DNA of 45,537 bases, from NCBI RefSeq assembly GCF_029504395.1, contig NZ_JAQFIF010000022.1:1-45537 (forward strand), given 5' to 3'. Within the stretch, counting starts at the first letter, position 1. Each line of letters starts with the position of its first letter. This document shows, piece by piece, positions 32,946 through 41,295 of the stretch. The position numbers were made by a program, and so were the translations under genes. The DNA is from Arthrobacter sp. ES3-54. GTDB lineage: Bacteria; Actinomycetota; Actinomycetes; Actinomycetales; Micrococcaceae. The notes under the pieces were generated by a model. It made no database searches. It was given only the letters and a program-made list of their open reading frames with translations, and was not told the DNA's origin.

Positions 32946-33230
32946 GTGATCAAGGCCGGCTCTCCCGAGGACATGGACCGGATGATGGCGCGCCTGGACG
33001 CCGACAAAATCCGCCCCATGGATGACAGCTCGCCGATCCGGGACTTCCCCAAATACGGCCGGCCCCTGGTGTGCGTCAACGGGATCTACGGCAAAGCCGT
33101 GGCCTGGTCCCGCAACTACGGACTGATCGAGTGGCTCGATGTGTCCGGCAAGTACCACCTGGGCTGGGCGCAGTCAGCGAACATCAAGCGCGTGGCCGCT
33201 GAGGAGTGGAAGGGCGGCAGCGGACTCTAA
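32946..33230 (+). CDS. Hypothetical protein
   Basis: 94 residues from GTG 32946. No ribosome-binding site; a TAAAAT at 32933-32938 just in front suggests leaderless transcription. SPEDMDRMMARLDADKIRPM is helical and DDSSPIRDFPKYGRPLVCVNGIYGKAVAWSRNYGLIEWLDVSGKYHLGWAQSANI is a small beta-rich domain with many aromatics, reminiscent of an SH3-like fold. No family recognised. It is divergent from the VbhA-like gene and convergent to the nuclease operon. Confidence 0.6.
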   Translation: MIKAGSPEDMDRMMARLDADKIRPMDDSSPIRDFPKYGRPLVCVNGIYGKAVAWSRNYGLIEWLDVSGKYHLGWAQSANIKRVAAEEWKGGSGL

Positions 33231-33254
33231 GCCTTGCTTGGGTGAATCGACGGT

Positions 33255-34253
33255 CTATCGTTTGCGGCGCATGATCTCTTTGATGGCTTCTTGCTTGCGC
33301 TGCTCTTCGCGTTCCGGGTCGATGTACGGCGCATGTCCACCGGGGCTCCGCCCTGAGCCGGAACGGAAGGCACTCCAGTACTGATTGGACGGGGACGCCG
33401 GCGGCTGCCACGGCTGCTTTGGCGGCTTCGCCGGCGGGTTTCGGTGGTCATTGAGCTGAGCAACCCTTCTCGGTTCAGGCTTGTCACCGATGTATTCGGC
33501 CATCTCCGGTGGCGGCACGAGAGATCCTGAAGCCGAGATGCCCCACTCCGCCAGCGGTGCGGCCGCGTAGTGGGTGGGCGTGATGATGCGGTGCTCAGCC
33601 GTGGGGTTGCGGTAGGTTCCCGAGTAGCTCGCGACCATGACGCCGATTTCCTCATGCTCCATGTCAAGCACGACGCTTGTCAGCGGCAGGTCCAGGACCA
33701 GATGGGGAACGTCCGGGGACCACAGCCACACGTCACGGACGCCTGCGCGCTCATATCCGCCGTGGCGGCGCTCCCAGTCCTTCCACTCCACCGGCTTGCG
33801 CTGGACCTCGAACGCCAGCCGCCGGCCGCCGAAAAGCTCCGCCTTCACGTCGCTGCGCAGCCGGGCCCCGGGCACCCAGACTTCATCGTCGATGGACCAG
33901 GACATGATGTGGCGCTGGTCGCTGGCCCAGTCCATCATCAGTTGCTTCCCGTGCAGGTGCTCCGCGGTCTCGCCGTGCCGTCCCAGTCCGTCCGGCGCCT
34001 CACCGGCCTTGTGGCGGAAATGTATACATTTCTTCGCAGCCTCGACGAGGGAGACCGGAACGTCGCGGCCAGCCTCCAGGCAGTCGATGCAGACGATGTC
34101 CTGGGAGCCCTGGTAGCCGTAGCGGTCGTAATAGGAACTGTTCCCGCGGCGCATCTCGGACGCGACGACCACACGCCCGTCGGCCTTGTTGTACGCAACG
34201 AGGGGCTCTGTCGGTTCCCAGTCCCGCGGGTAGAGCCGGCGGATCTCGATCAT
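33255..34253 (-). CDS. CoiA-like nuclease
   Basis: 332 residues from the ATG at 34253 (a longer frame to 34331 overlaps the ATPase gene). Residues 52-100 carry a treble-clef-like zinc element (CIDC at 55-58; HFRH at 78-81) and GETAEHLHGKQLMMDW, as in competence protein CoiA. A restriction-endonuclease-like core follows: SDVKAELFGG (D135), RRLAFEVQRKP (E149, Q151), then WKDWERRHGGYERAGVRDVWLW. That is the D-ExQ variant of the PD-(D/E)xK site. The C-terminal 60 residues are proline-rich, ending in a charged helix. Predicted DNA nuclease. It is the second gene after the ATPase with a 37-nt gap, so the pair probably act together. Confidence 0.8.
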   Translation of the reverse strand: MIEIRRLYPRDWEPTEPLVAYNKADGRVVVASEMRRGNSSYYDRYGYQGSQDIVCIDCLEAGRDVPVSLVEAAKKCIHFRHKAGEAPDGLGRHGETAEHLHGKQLMMDWASDQRHIMSWSIDDEVWVPGARLRSDVKAELFGGRRLAFEVQRKPVEWKDWERRHGGYERAGVRDVWLWSPDVPHLVLDLPLTSVVLDMEHEEIGVMVASYSGTYRNPTAEHRIITPTHYAAAPLAEWGISASGSLVPPPEMAEYIGDKPEPRRVAQLNDHRNPPAKPPKQPWQPPASPSNQYWSAFRSGSGRSPGGHAPYIDPEREEQRKQEAIKEIMRRKR

Positions 34254-34290
34254 GCGCACAGTATGGACCGCAGGGCAGACAAAGTCCCGG

Positions 34291-35481
34291 CTACGACGTC
34301 GGATCACCCAACTCGTGATGCTGACGCTCAATGAAAGCCGCCATGCCGGGCACGGTGAAGGCGACCTGCCCGTATTCGGGGGAGTAGATCAGCCCTTTGG
34401 AGATCAACCGGGCGCGGGTGGGACCAAGCCTGTTGGCCTTCACGCCCATCCGCACTGCGAGGGCGCCTGTGTTCGACGGCTCGTCGCCGTCCTGGGCCAT
34501 GGCGTCCATGTAGTCCCGTTCCCTGGGGGTGGCCCGGTCCCACCGGGACGGGAAGAACCCGGCGTCCAGGCGCTGCCGCCCGATGCGGGCGGCCATGGCG
34601 GCTTCCTCGCCGGTGAACGGGCTCTTGGCGGCCACCTCCCACATAGCGCTGCCGAATTCCTGGATGAAGTAGGGGTAGCGGCCGGATGCGTCGAGCAGCG
34701 TTTCCAGGGCCTCGGGGCTGTAGCTCTGGCCCATCTGTGATGCCGGAACAGTCAGGGATTCCTCGGCCTGATGCACGCTGAGCCGGCCGATCTGCCGGTA
34801 GTCGAAGAGGCGTTCCGCATAGCTACGGGCGTCCGCGAGCCGGGCTGGCAGGTCAGGCAGACCGGCGCCCGTGACGAAGAACGGCAACTCGTTCTGGACG
34901 GCGAAGTGCTGGACTGTGACCAGCGCGGCCAGGAGATCATCGTCGACATCCTGCATCTCGTCGATGAAGATCGCGAAACCCTTTTTCAGCGAACGGAGGG
35001 CCAGGGACACGTCCTCGACCACGTCGTGCAGGTCGATGTCGATGAATCCGGTGGTAGCGCGGGTGTTGTCAATATCAACACCGAGGGAGATCCCTTCGAC
35101 CCTTACGGTAGCGCCGAACGAGGTGACGGTGCTCAGAAACCGTTTGACTGGTTCAATCCCGATCTGGGAGACGAAGCGCCGCGAGGCGACTTGGAGCTCG
35201 CGAGCCAGGGTCCGCCGGATGTCGCGTGCCCCGTCTGCACCCGGGCGTCCTTCGAGCTTGATCGTCAGCCATCCGTGGTGGTCTGCGATGCCTTTGAGTC
35301 TGTTCAGCAGCACGGTCCTGCCGACCCCGCGCAGTCCGCTCAGGACCATGGGCCTGGCGGGCATGGAGCGCTCGGTGCGGGCAACGAGAAGATCGAAGGC
35401 GCCGACCTCCGCTTCGCGGCCGGCGAGGAAGCGGGGCGGCACGCCAGAGCCCGGATTGTAGGGGTTCATCTGTGGCTCCAT
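34291..35481 (-). CDS. AAA+ ATPase with Arg-substituted Walker A
   Basis: 396 residues. N-terminal MNPYNPGSG and GREAEVGAFDLLVAR start, then Walker A LSGLRGVGRTVLL (47-59), where the canonical GxxGxGKT lysine is arginine (R55). Walker B is FAIFIDEMQD (169-178, D174 and E175), the sensor-1 region is LPFFVTGAGLPDLPA (199-213), and a winged-helix domain lies at about 318-385 (TPRERDYMDAMAQ, ALAVRMGVKANRLGPTRARLISKGLIY). The architecture resembles Orc1/Cdc6-like and archaeal-type ATPases. Start ATG 35481; it opens the operon with the nuclease gene. A truncated paralogue lies at 36959-37117. An intact Walker A lysine is usually essential, so catalysis may be slow or altered. Confidence 0.85.
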   Translation of the reverse strand: MEPQMNPYNPGSGVPPRFLAGREAEVGAFDLLVARTERSMPARPMVLSGLRGVGRTVLLNRLKGIADHHGWLTIKLEGRPGADGARDIRRTLARELQVASRRFVSQIGIEPVKRFLSTVTSFGATVRVEGISLGVDIDNTRATTGFIDIDLHDVVEDVSLALRSLKKGFAIFIDEMQDVDDDLLAALVTVQHFAVQNELPFFVTGAGLPDLPARLADARSYAERLFDYRQIGRLSVHQAEESLTVPASQMGQSYSPEALETLLDASGRYPYFIQEFGSAMWEVAAKSPFTGEEAAMAARIGRQRLDAGFFPSRWDRATPRERDYMDAMAQDGDEPSNTGALAVRMGVKANRLGPTRARLISKGLIYSPEYGQVAFTVPGMAAFIERQHHELGDPTS

Positions 35482-35498
35482 GGACTCGAGTATATCGA

Positions 35499-35560
35499 GT
35501 TCTAGCCCGTTCTACGGAAATGCATAGAACTGGCTAGAACTTCTTATATGTTCTTATATC
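35499..35560. promoter_or_regulatory. Palindromic operator and direct repeats before the ATPase gene
   Basis: GTTCTAGCC (35499-35507) and GGCTAGAAC (35532-35540) are exact inverted repeats; within them GTTCTA (35509-35514) and CATAGAAC (35523-35530) form a second, imperfect pair. TTCTTATAT is repeated directly at 35541-35549 and 35551-35559. It begins 18 bases upstream of the ATPase start, so it probably controls the ATPase-nuclease operon. Its TTCTA core matches the iterons at 31031-31103. Confidence 0.6.
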
Positions 35561-35723
35561 CGGCTGCCGTCTTGGCGGTGGGCGGGCAATTGCTGAGCAT
35601 CGCCGGATACAACTACACCCCCGGCCGAAGCGCCGGTGGCCGGCTCTCGGACGAGGGTGTTGCGTGCCTGAAGGTTAGACGGGCTGGGACAGGACTCCAG
35701 CCGCGGCCCGGCAGGTTTTCTTC

Positions 35724-36731
35724 CTATCGGCGGATGATGCTTGTCGGGCTCGGGACCCGGGATCCTTCCAGCGTTCCACTCTGCACCGTTGGCGCCGGAG
35801 CAGGAGTTGACATCGTGATCAGGAACACCCCGTCCGCACCGCGCGTCACCGACCCGTGCTCGAAGGTCACCGCCGTCCCGCCGGTCACGGCGTGGACGCC
35901 GCTCGTGGGGTAACCCAGGGCCTCCTGGGCCTGGACGCTGAGTCCATCCAGCCAGGCGTTGGGCAGGTAGTGGACTCCAGCCCCGGTCTTGGAGACGATG
36001 CCGCCGTTCTGGAACCACTGGCCGCCAAACGTGACGGCCCCGGTCTCGTCATGGCCGATGCCCTGGTCCCGGGAGACGTAGCCGACAACCTTGACCCCTC
36101 CGGCGGCGAGATACTCCTTGTAGAAGTCCCCGTACACGGCGTGGGCATGGCTCGGGTCCTCGTTGAAAACAGGCACCCGCACGCCGTTCCAGGAGATCAT
36201 GCCGTGCTCGAAGGTTTGGTAGACGAAGCTTGCATCCGCGTTCTTGACGCTGATCTCACCTGAGGTGGGGAACCCCATGCCGTACCGTTCGGCACCGTAC
36301 TGGGCATACGCGGAGCGGGTCGCCCCCAACGTGGCATGGGCGCCGGTTGCCGGCGTCCAGTAGATGATCCCGCCCTTGAACTGCTGATAGACGCCGCCTC
36401 CGACCGTCCGCTTTTCCTCGGTGATCGGCAGCCCGAGCTTGCCGGCGTCGGAGCCCTGGCTCCTGTATTCGCCGAGGATCCCGCCCCGGACCGAATGGGC
36501 ACCGGTGGCCCTGGACCAGTAGATGAGCCCGTACCGGAAGTTCTGGACCCGGTCCGCGTGGCCGCTGTACTCGTTGGACGTCGGTGCCCCGAGGGTGCGC
36601 CCCTGGGCGTTGTAAAGGGAGCCGATGGCCCCGCCGGTGGTGTATCCGGCTGCGTCTGCCGGCACAGATGCGGCGACGGCACTGCCTGCGAGGGCCAGGA
36701 CGGCCATGGCAAGCGTGAGCGGGCGTTTCAT
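35724..36731 (-). CDS. LGFP repeat-containing secreted protein
   Basis: 335 residues from the ATG at 36731 (an ATG at 36749 is possible). Sec signal: MKRPLTLAMAVLALAGSAVA with a cleavage site near ADA (about 28). The rest is LGFP repeats: GGAIGSLYNAQGRTLGAPTSNEYSGHADRVQNFRYGLIYW, GGILGEYRSQGSDAGKLGLPITEEKRTVGGGVYQQFKGGIIYWTPATGAH, ATRSAYAQYGAERYGMGFPTSGEISVKNADASFVYQTFEHGMISW and more. LGFP repeats anchor to mycolic/cell-wall layers or extend enzymes in actinobacteria. There is no catalytic domain here, so it is a repeat-only surface protein. The C-terminal STPAPAPTVQSG tail is low complexity. Confidence 0.85.
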   Translation of the reverse strand: MKRPLTLAMAVLALAGSAVAASVPADAAGYTTGGAIGSLYNAQGRTLGAPTSNEYSGHADRVQNFRYGLIYWSRATGAHSVRGGILGEYRSQGSDAGKLGLPITEEKRTVGGGVYQQFKGGIIYWTPATGAHATLGATRSAYAQYGAERYGMGFPTSGEISVKNADASFVYQTFEHGMISWNGVRVPVFNEDPSHAHAVYGDFYKEYLAAGGVKVVGYVSRDQGIGHDETGAVTFGGQWFQNGGIVSKTGAGVHYLPNAWLDGLSVQAQEALGYPTSGVHAVTGGTAVTFEHGSVTRGADGVFLITMSTPAPAPTVQSGTLEGSRVPSPTSIIRR

Positions 36732-36920
36732 GAGCACTGGAGACCTCATATTTCCGCAGCGCTCGGCGCTGCCTCGAACCGGTGATGTCGGGCTTGACGC
36801 GCCGGCTGAGACAGTTCCCCCGCCTGATTGTTTCCCCCAAGTAGGAGAATACTTCCACTTCGCGTGTTTGGGAATAAGCGAATCGGCAGGATTGCGAGCC
36901 AAATAAGGACCCATAATCGC

Positions 36921-36940
36921 ATATCCATTCTTCTGGATAT
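36921..36940. promoter_or_regulatory. Palindrome upstream of the truncated ATPase
   Basis: ATATCCA (36921-36927) and TGGATAT (36934-36940) are perfect inverted repeats around TTCTTC, ending 18 bases before the start of the ATPase fragment at 36959. It occupies the same relative place as the operator of the intact gene but has a different sequence. Confidence 0.45.
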
Positions 36941-36958
36941 GGCTTTATGCATGCGGAC

Positions 36959-37117
36959 ATGGCAAGCGCACTGAACCCGTATTCGCCTGGCTCGGGCCGG
37001 CGTCCGCCCGAACTCGCCGACAGGCAGGACGAGGTGGACGCATTCGACCTGCTGATGGCCAAGGCGCGCCAGCGTCTCCGCACCGCGGCATCGTTCGGCC
37101 CGACCCATTCATATTAG
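36959..37117 (+). pseudogene. Truncated N-terminus of the AAA+ ATPase paralogue
   Basis: 52 codons: MASALNPYSPGSGRRPPELA then DRQDEVDAFDLLMAKARQR. The intact ATPase (34291-35481) begins MNPYNPGSGVPPRFLA and GREAEVGAFDLLVARTERS, an aligned match. After about 37085 the homology stops (TAASFGPTHSY-stop), before the Walker A. It is therefore the 5' remnant of a second ATPase gene, on the opposite strand to the intact one. Confidence 0.75.
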
Positions 37118-37288
37118 AGATTCCGGGACGCCGAATCGCCTTCCAATGAGTACGCGAATGGCCGCGAGCAACGGCTGATCTTCCAGCTCAACGCCCTCGT
37201 CCCCGTAATGCACGCCCGTTTCGTCGCCCACTGCTTCGATGTCAAAAAGGTTGAGAACTTCGGCCACTCGAATCTGATACTCGGTGGC
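37109..37288 (-). pseudogene. 5'-truncated copy of the small gene at 31273-31524
   Basis: Reads ATEYQIRVAEVLNLFDIEAV then GDETGVHYGDEGVELEDQPLL and AAIRVLIGRRFGVPESLI-stop. The 167 bases 37122-37288 align with 31286-31452. There is no start codon; the homology ends at 37288, and a TGA, the stop of the ABC permease, precedes it in frame. The 3' end is intact, the 5' end lost. Confidence 0.8.
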
Positions 37289-37297
37289 CCTACGATG

Positions 37298-38611
37298 TCA
37301 TTTTCCGCTGAGGGGGCTGTGTTTGCGGAAGGTCCCGGCGATGGAGAGTTTCCCCGAGTACTGGATGGACCCATACCGGAAGAGGTGCACGGCGAGTCGG
37401 AGGATGAGGAATCCGATGATGAAGAGTTCGGCGATGACGATGGTTGCCTCTACGGGTGAGAGGGTGCCGAAGCCGTTGCGGAGCAGGGCGGTCACGGGGG
37501 CGGAGAGCGGGAAGTAGGTGAAGACCTGCACGATGGGTGCGTGCGGGTCCGAGATGATGAGGGTCATGGCGTAGAAGGGGACGAAGATCAGCGCCATCAG
37601 GGGCCCGAAGATCGTGCCGGCGTCTTTGGCGGTGGGCATGACCGCGCCGATCGCGACCAGGACACCGGTGAAGACGGTGAAGCCGCCCAGCAAAAGCAGC
37701 GCACCGACCAGCATGGTGCCGGGCTCGAAGCTCAGGGTGGAGAGGTCAAGGTCCGGCATGGCGAGTTTGTCGCGGAAGAAGGCGTAGCCGACGGCGATGG
37801 GGGTGAGGAAGACCAGGATCTGGACCAGGCCGACCATGAACAGGGCGATGACCTTGCCGATGATCAGGGTGGTCGGGTTCAGGGTGGTGAGGATCATTTC
37901 GGTGACCCGGTTTTCCTTCTCTTCCAGGGTGCTGTTGAGCATCTGGTTGGAGAGCAGAATGATCGAGACGTAGAAGATCAGCAGGAACATCAGCGGCGGG
38001 ACGGCGGAGCCGAAGCCGCCGGCGGGCTGGCCGTCCTTGAAGGTCTGGGATTCGGTCTTGACGTCGCCGCTGGCCGCGGCCATCAGTTGCGGGGAGCCGA
38101 TCGTGGCCTGGGCCGAGGCGGTGAGGAGCTGTTTGGCGACGGCGTCGTACTTGCCGTTGTCGAAGATCCCCTGGTCCTGCCCGTAAACCTTGACCGGCTG
38201 GGTGGCAATGTCGGCGGGGTAGGCGAAGTAGGCGTCGGTTGCGCCGTCTTTGACGTCCTGCAGCGCCTTGTCCAGATCGCTGGCCTGCCGGCCGCCCATG
38301 GCGGTGGCGATCGCCGGGGTGATAAGTCCGGAGGCGTCGGTGTAGGTGAACGACATGGCCGCGGTCTTCTGCGCGTCGGCGCTGGCGGCCGTGGAGGAGT
38401 TACTGAGGTAGATGAGCGCGAACACGATGGCCATCACTACCGGGATGGCCAGGGTCGCGATCCAGAAGCGGCGTTTTTTCACGGTGCGGGTGAATTCGAA
38501 TTCGACGACGGTGCCGAGGTTGTGACCGGCGAAGGGGCGCTTGGGTGTGGGCGGCGGGGTAGCCGGCGCCGGGGCGGGGGAGGGGATCTGCGTGGAGGTG
38601 TTCTGTGTCAT
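37298..38611 (-). CDS. ABC-2 type transporter permease (NatB-like)
   Basis: 437 residues. A Pro/Thr-rich N-terminal tail, then RRFWIATLAIPVVMAIVFALIYL (about 47-69), the first membrane segment, a large extracytoplasmic loop of about 130 residues (ASADAQKTAAMSFTYTDASGL to GDVKTESQ), and a second block of membrane helices from about 203: LMFLLIFYVSIILLSNQM, LIIGKVIALFMVGLVQILVFLTPIAVGYAFF, MLVGALLLLGGFTVFTGVLVAIGAVMPTAKDAG, and MALIFVPFYAMTLII. The internal LNSTLEEKENRVTEMILTTLNP is the classic ABC-2/NatB motif. With the ATPase it forms an exporter, possibly for Na+ or a drug. Its stop lies 10 bases from the pseudogene at 37288. Confidence 0.9.
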   Translation of the reverse strand: MTQNTSTQIPSPAPAPATPPPTPKRPFAGHNLGTVVEFEFTRTVKKRRFWIATLAIPVVMAIVFALIYLSNSSTAASADAQKTAAMSFTYTDASGLITPAIATAMGGRQASDLDKALQDVKDGATDAYFAYPADIATQPVKVYGQDQGIFDNGKYDAVAKQLLTASAQATIGSPQLMAAASGDVKTESQTFKDGQPAGGFGSAVPPLMFLLIFYVSIILLSNQMLNSTLEEKENRVTEMILTTLNPTTLIIGKVIALFMVGLVQILVFLTPIAVGYAFFRDKLAMPDLDLSTLSFEPGTMLVGALLLLGGFTVFTGVLVAIGAVMPTAKDAGTIFGPLMALIFVPFYAMTLIISDPHAPIVQVFTYFPLSAPVTALLRNGFGTLSPVEATIVIAELFIIGFLILRLAVHLFRYGSIQYSGKLSIAGTFRKHSPLSGK

Positions 38612-38615
38612 GGGT

Positions 38616-39548
38616 CTATGCCTCCGCCATGTCGTGGGTTTCGCCGTAGACCTTGATGAAGACCTCGTCCAGGGACGTCCTGGCGGTGGTGAAGGACTTC
38701 ACGGCCACGCCGTGGCCGATGAGCTCGCGCAGGACGGCGGTTTCGTCCGCGCCGGGATTGGGGGAAAGTTCGGCGTGCCCGCCGCCGGCACTGACAATGT
38801 CATACAGGGCAGAGGCGGGCACGGTTCCGGTGTAGGTGAGCCGGTAGACGGTGCCGCCGAATTGTTCCTGGACTTCGGAGACGGTGCCGTAGGCGCGGGC
38901 GGTTCCGTCTTTGAGCAGGATCACCCGGTCGCAGAGCCGTTCGACTTCCTCCATCTGGTGGGTGACCATGATGACGGTCGCGCCGGCGAGTTTCTGGTCT
39001 TCGATGATGTCCATGAGCAGTCGCCGGTTGACCGGGTCGAAGCCCTTGGTGGGCTCGTCCAGGATCAGCAGTTCGGGGTCGTTCATGATGGTCACGCCGA
39101 GCTGGATTTTCTGCTGCTGCCCGCCGGAGAGCTTGTCCAGCCGGGTGGTGGCCTTGTCGGCGAGGTCGACCCGTTCCAGGTAGTCCCGGGACCAGGTTTT
39201 GGCGTGGTTTTTGTCCAGGCCTTTGAGCCGGCCGAAGTAGACCATGACGTCCAGGACGGACTCTTTTTTGTAGAGGCCGCGTTCCTCGGGCAAATAACCG
39301 AGGCGGGCCCCGTCCTGCGGGGTGAAGGGTTTGCCGCCGATGTGGAGGGTCCCGGCGGTGGGCTGGTAGATGCCCAGCAGTGCCCGGAGGGTCGTGGTTT
39401 TTCCGGATCCGTTGCTGCCGAGGAATCCGAAGGTTTCCCCAGCCCGGACGTCGAAGGAGAGGTCTTTGATGACGGTCGTGTCCCCGAAGTCCATCCGGAA
39501 GTCTTTGATGTGTACCAGCGGCTCGGCGGCCGTGTCCCCCAGTGTCAT
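38616..39548 (-). CDS. ABC transporter ATP-binding protein (NatA-like)
   Basis: 310 residues from the ATG at 39548; an upstream frame adds 21 poorly conserved residues. Walker A is GSNGSGKT (44-51), Q-loop region YLPEERGLYKKESVLDVMVYFGRL, signature LSGGQQQK, Walker B LLILDEPTKGFDP, and H-loop VIMVTHQMEEVERLCDR. The C-terminal extension (TARAYGTVSEVQEQFGGTVYRLTYTG to TSLDEVFIKVYGE) is typical of Nat-type ABC ATPases. The gene precedes the permease by 4 bases and forms its energising partner. Confidence 0.95.
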   Translation of the reverse strand: MTLGDTAAEPLVHIKDFRMDFGDTTVIKDLSFDVRAGETFGFLGSNGSGKTTTLRALLGIYQPTAGTLHIGGKPFTPQDGARLGYLPEERGLYKKESVLDVMVYFGRLKGLDKNHAKTWSRDYLERVDLADKATTRLDKLSGGQQQKIQLGVTIMNDPELLILDEPTKGFDPVNRRLLMDIIEDQKLAGATVIMVTHQMEEVERLCDRVILLKDGTARAYGTVSEVQEQFGGTVYRLTYTGTVPASALYDIVSAGGGHAELSPNPGADETAVLRELIGHGVAVKSFTTARTSLDEVFIKVYGETHDMAEA

Positions 39549-39653
39549 GGCACCACTGTAACCGGCCTGCCGCCGGTGACGGCGGCGGTTGTGCAACGGC
39601 CTGTTGCACAATCCGGGGTGATGGGCGCAGGCGCGGAGAGGGTGTCTGACGGT

Positions 39654-40376
39654 TTAGACGCGGGTAACGGTGAGGGTGACGTTGGGGCAGGAGTCTGCGT
39701 AGCGGATGAGTGCCGCCTTCTCGGTGCTGTCGACGCGCAGGCCCCAGCGGATCTTTACCGCCACCCATTGGCCGATGTAGGCGCAGCGGTTCGTCGGCGG
39801 CATCCACGCCTCCGGGCCGCTGGCCTGCTTGGAGGAGTTGAGAGCGGACGTCTGGGCGCTGAGGGTGCGGGTGTCGCCGAGGTCGTTGTAGTAGGCCACG
39901 CGCCGGGCTTGGGACCAGTACCTTGCCCCGGATCCCCAGGCTTCATGAACCGGGACCGTGTGGTCGATCTGCACCGTCGAGGCGGAGGTGTGGACGCGGT
40001 TGTCCCACGAGGTCACCCAGCGACCGGTGCTGGCCGTGCAGCCGCGGCTGGTGTAGGAAAGGGCAGCTCTGGACTCTTGGACCAGGACTTCCTGCCGGGT
40101 GTTCTGGCAATCCCCGTTGGTATCCCGCCAGGTGCCGAAGTAGCGGTCCCGGTCATAGCCGGTGTTGACCTCGGCCGCGACGATGAGTCCGCGCACGGCG
40201 GTCCGCAGCGGCGCCTTGTACACGGTGGCTGCTTCGGCGGGTACGGCAAGGCCGGTCAGCAGGAGGCCTGCCGCGACCACTGATGCACCGGCCGCGCGCC
40301 GCAGCGCCAGCAATCGGCGGGATTTCTGTGCCGGCATGACTGTGGCGCGGTCTTGGCTGATGCGTTGGACCTTCAT
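39654..40376 (-). CDS. Secreted HNH-type nuclease (DUF1524/GmrSD C-terminal fold)
   Basis: 240 residues from the ATG at 40376. Signal peptide: MKVQRISQDR, a basic stretch, a hydrophobic core ASVVAAGLLLTGLAV and cleavage after AEA (about 49). The mature domain has QIDHTVPVHEAWGSGARYW (136-154, with the IDHxxP motif, D138 H139), YYNDLGDTRTLSAQTSALNSSKQASGPEAWMPP, and NRCAYIGQWVAVK. These are the hallmarks of the secreted HNH family common in actinobacteria (DUF1524). Two cysteine pairs likely form disulfides (C90/C113 and C198/C230). It could degrade extracellular DNA. Confidence 0.88.
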   Translation of the reverse strand: MKVQRISQDRATVMPAQKSRRLLALRRAAGASVVAAGLLLTGLAVPAEAATVYKAPLRTAVRGLIVAAEVNTGYDRDRYFGTWRDTNGDCQNTRQEVLVQESRAALSYTSRGCTASTGRWVTSWDNRVHTSASTVQIDHTVPVHEAWGSGARYWSQARRVAYYNDLGDTRTLSAQTSALNSSKQASGPEAWMPPTNRCAYIGQWVAVKIRWGLRVDSTEKAALIRYADSCPNVTLTVTRV

Positions 40377-40526
40377 GGTTCCCCCATACTCAATGAAAGT
40401 GACAGCCGTAGGACGGCGTGAAAGCAATAGTTGCACACCCCCACCGACACAGTCGTGGCAACCTCATGAGGGTAGCTCCCTGCGGGTCGTGTTGCTGGTT
40501 GACCCCGGCGATGAAAAACTCTCGCC

Positions 40527-41144
40527 ATGAGTCCTTGGTTCGAACGTCAGAAGGCCACGCAGCCGACGGCTGAAGCCTCCATGCATTACGTATCTGCTGC
40601 CACCGCCATTACTGCCACACGTCGGCAAGTCTGGGACTTCATCAAGCCACCGGAGAACAGCGTTCTCATCGACCCGGAGGTCGTTCGGGGCTTCCGATCG
40701 CCTGGCGTAGAAGGTGCCGGAGAGGTCCAGATCTTCATAACGGTGAGCGACGGAGTGGAATATGTCTCGGCTTTGGAGGTCATGGAAGAGATTCCGCAGG
40801 AGCTGGCTGTCACCAGGACCTTGGGGGGAGCCGATCCGGCAGCGCGGGGACGGACCTCGTTAAGTGTCGGCGACGGTGGGACGACCGTCCTCGAACCTGG
40901 GCAGTACTTCACCCTGCCGGCCGGTGCCGCCGGATATCTCCACGAGTACGAACAGCAGTACAGACTCTTCTGCCGACAGTACGTTAAACGCGTGAAAGCA
41001 TTCCTCGAGCAACGGCCGCCCATCGCATGGGCTAATCAGCCACCAGAGCGTTGGGGGAGTGGTAAGCGTCTGCCCGTGAGAAACGTCCGGTTAGGGCATA
41101 CCTCAGCCAGACGTCAGGTAGAGCCACCTCTCACGTCACGTTAG
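40527..41144 (+). CDS. SRPBCC-like polyketide cyclase/dehydrase-type protein
   Basis: 205 residues. The core (about 18-160) begins SMHYVSAATAITATRRQVWDFIKPPENSVLIDPEVVRGFRSPG, the opening of the START/SRPBCC fold, then VQIFITVSDGVEYVSALEVMEEIPQELAVTRTL and GQYFTLPAGAAGYLHEYEQQYRLFCRQYVKRVKAFLEQRP, the last helix. These proteins have a hydrophobic cavity. The 40-residue tail after AFLEQRPPI is irregular and probably disordered. Starts ATG at 40527. Confidence 0.75.
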   Translation: MSPWFERQKATQPTAEASMHYVSAATAITATRRQVWDFIKPPENSVLIDPEVVRGFRSPGVEGAGEVQIFITVSDGVEYVSALEVMEEIPQELAVTRTLGGADPAARGRTSLSVGDGGTTVLEPGQYFTLPAGAAGYLHEYEQQYRLFCRQYVKRVKAFLEQRPPIAWANQPPERWGSGKRLPVRNVRLGHTSARRQVEPPLTSR

Positions 41145-41295
41145 GGCTGCATGCCGTATTTGTTGACACTTGTCGTCAGAGATCTTAGAACTCATCCTGA
41201 CAAACGACAGATTCGCTCTTATCGGTGTTCCAGTGCTTCCTCCCGGTGTCACGACAGTCACTCCCGCAGTGGGAAATGCCATAGCAGAGGAAGAA

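Noticed and set aside
37296..37307. TGTCATTTTCCG shared with the Tn402-like end at 378
   Set aside because: Only 12 to 15 bases match, which is expected by chance in a window this size, and the bases form the end of the ABC permease gene.
38541..40283. 580-codon plus-strand open frame
   Set aside because: Antisense to the ABC ATP-binding gene and to the HNH nuclease gene; Gly/Val/Asp-rich shadow.
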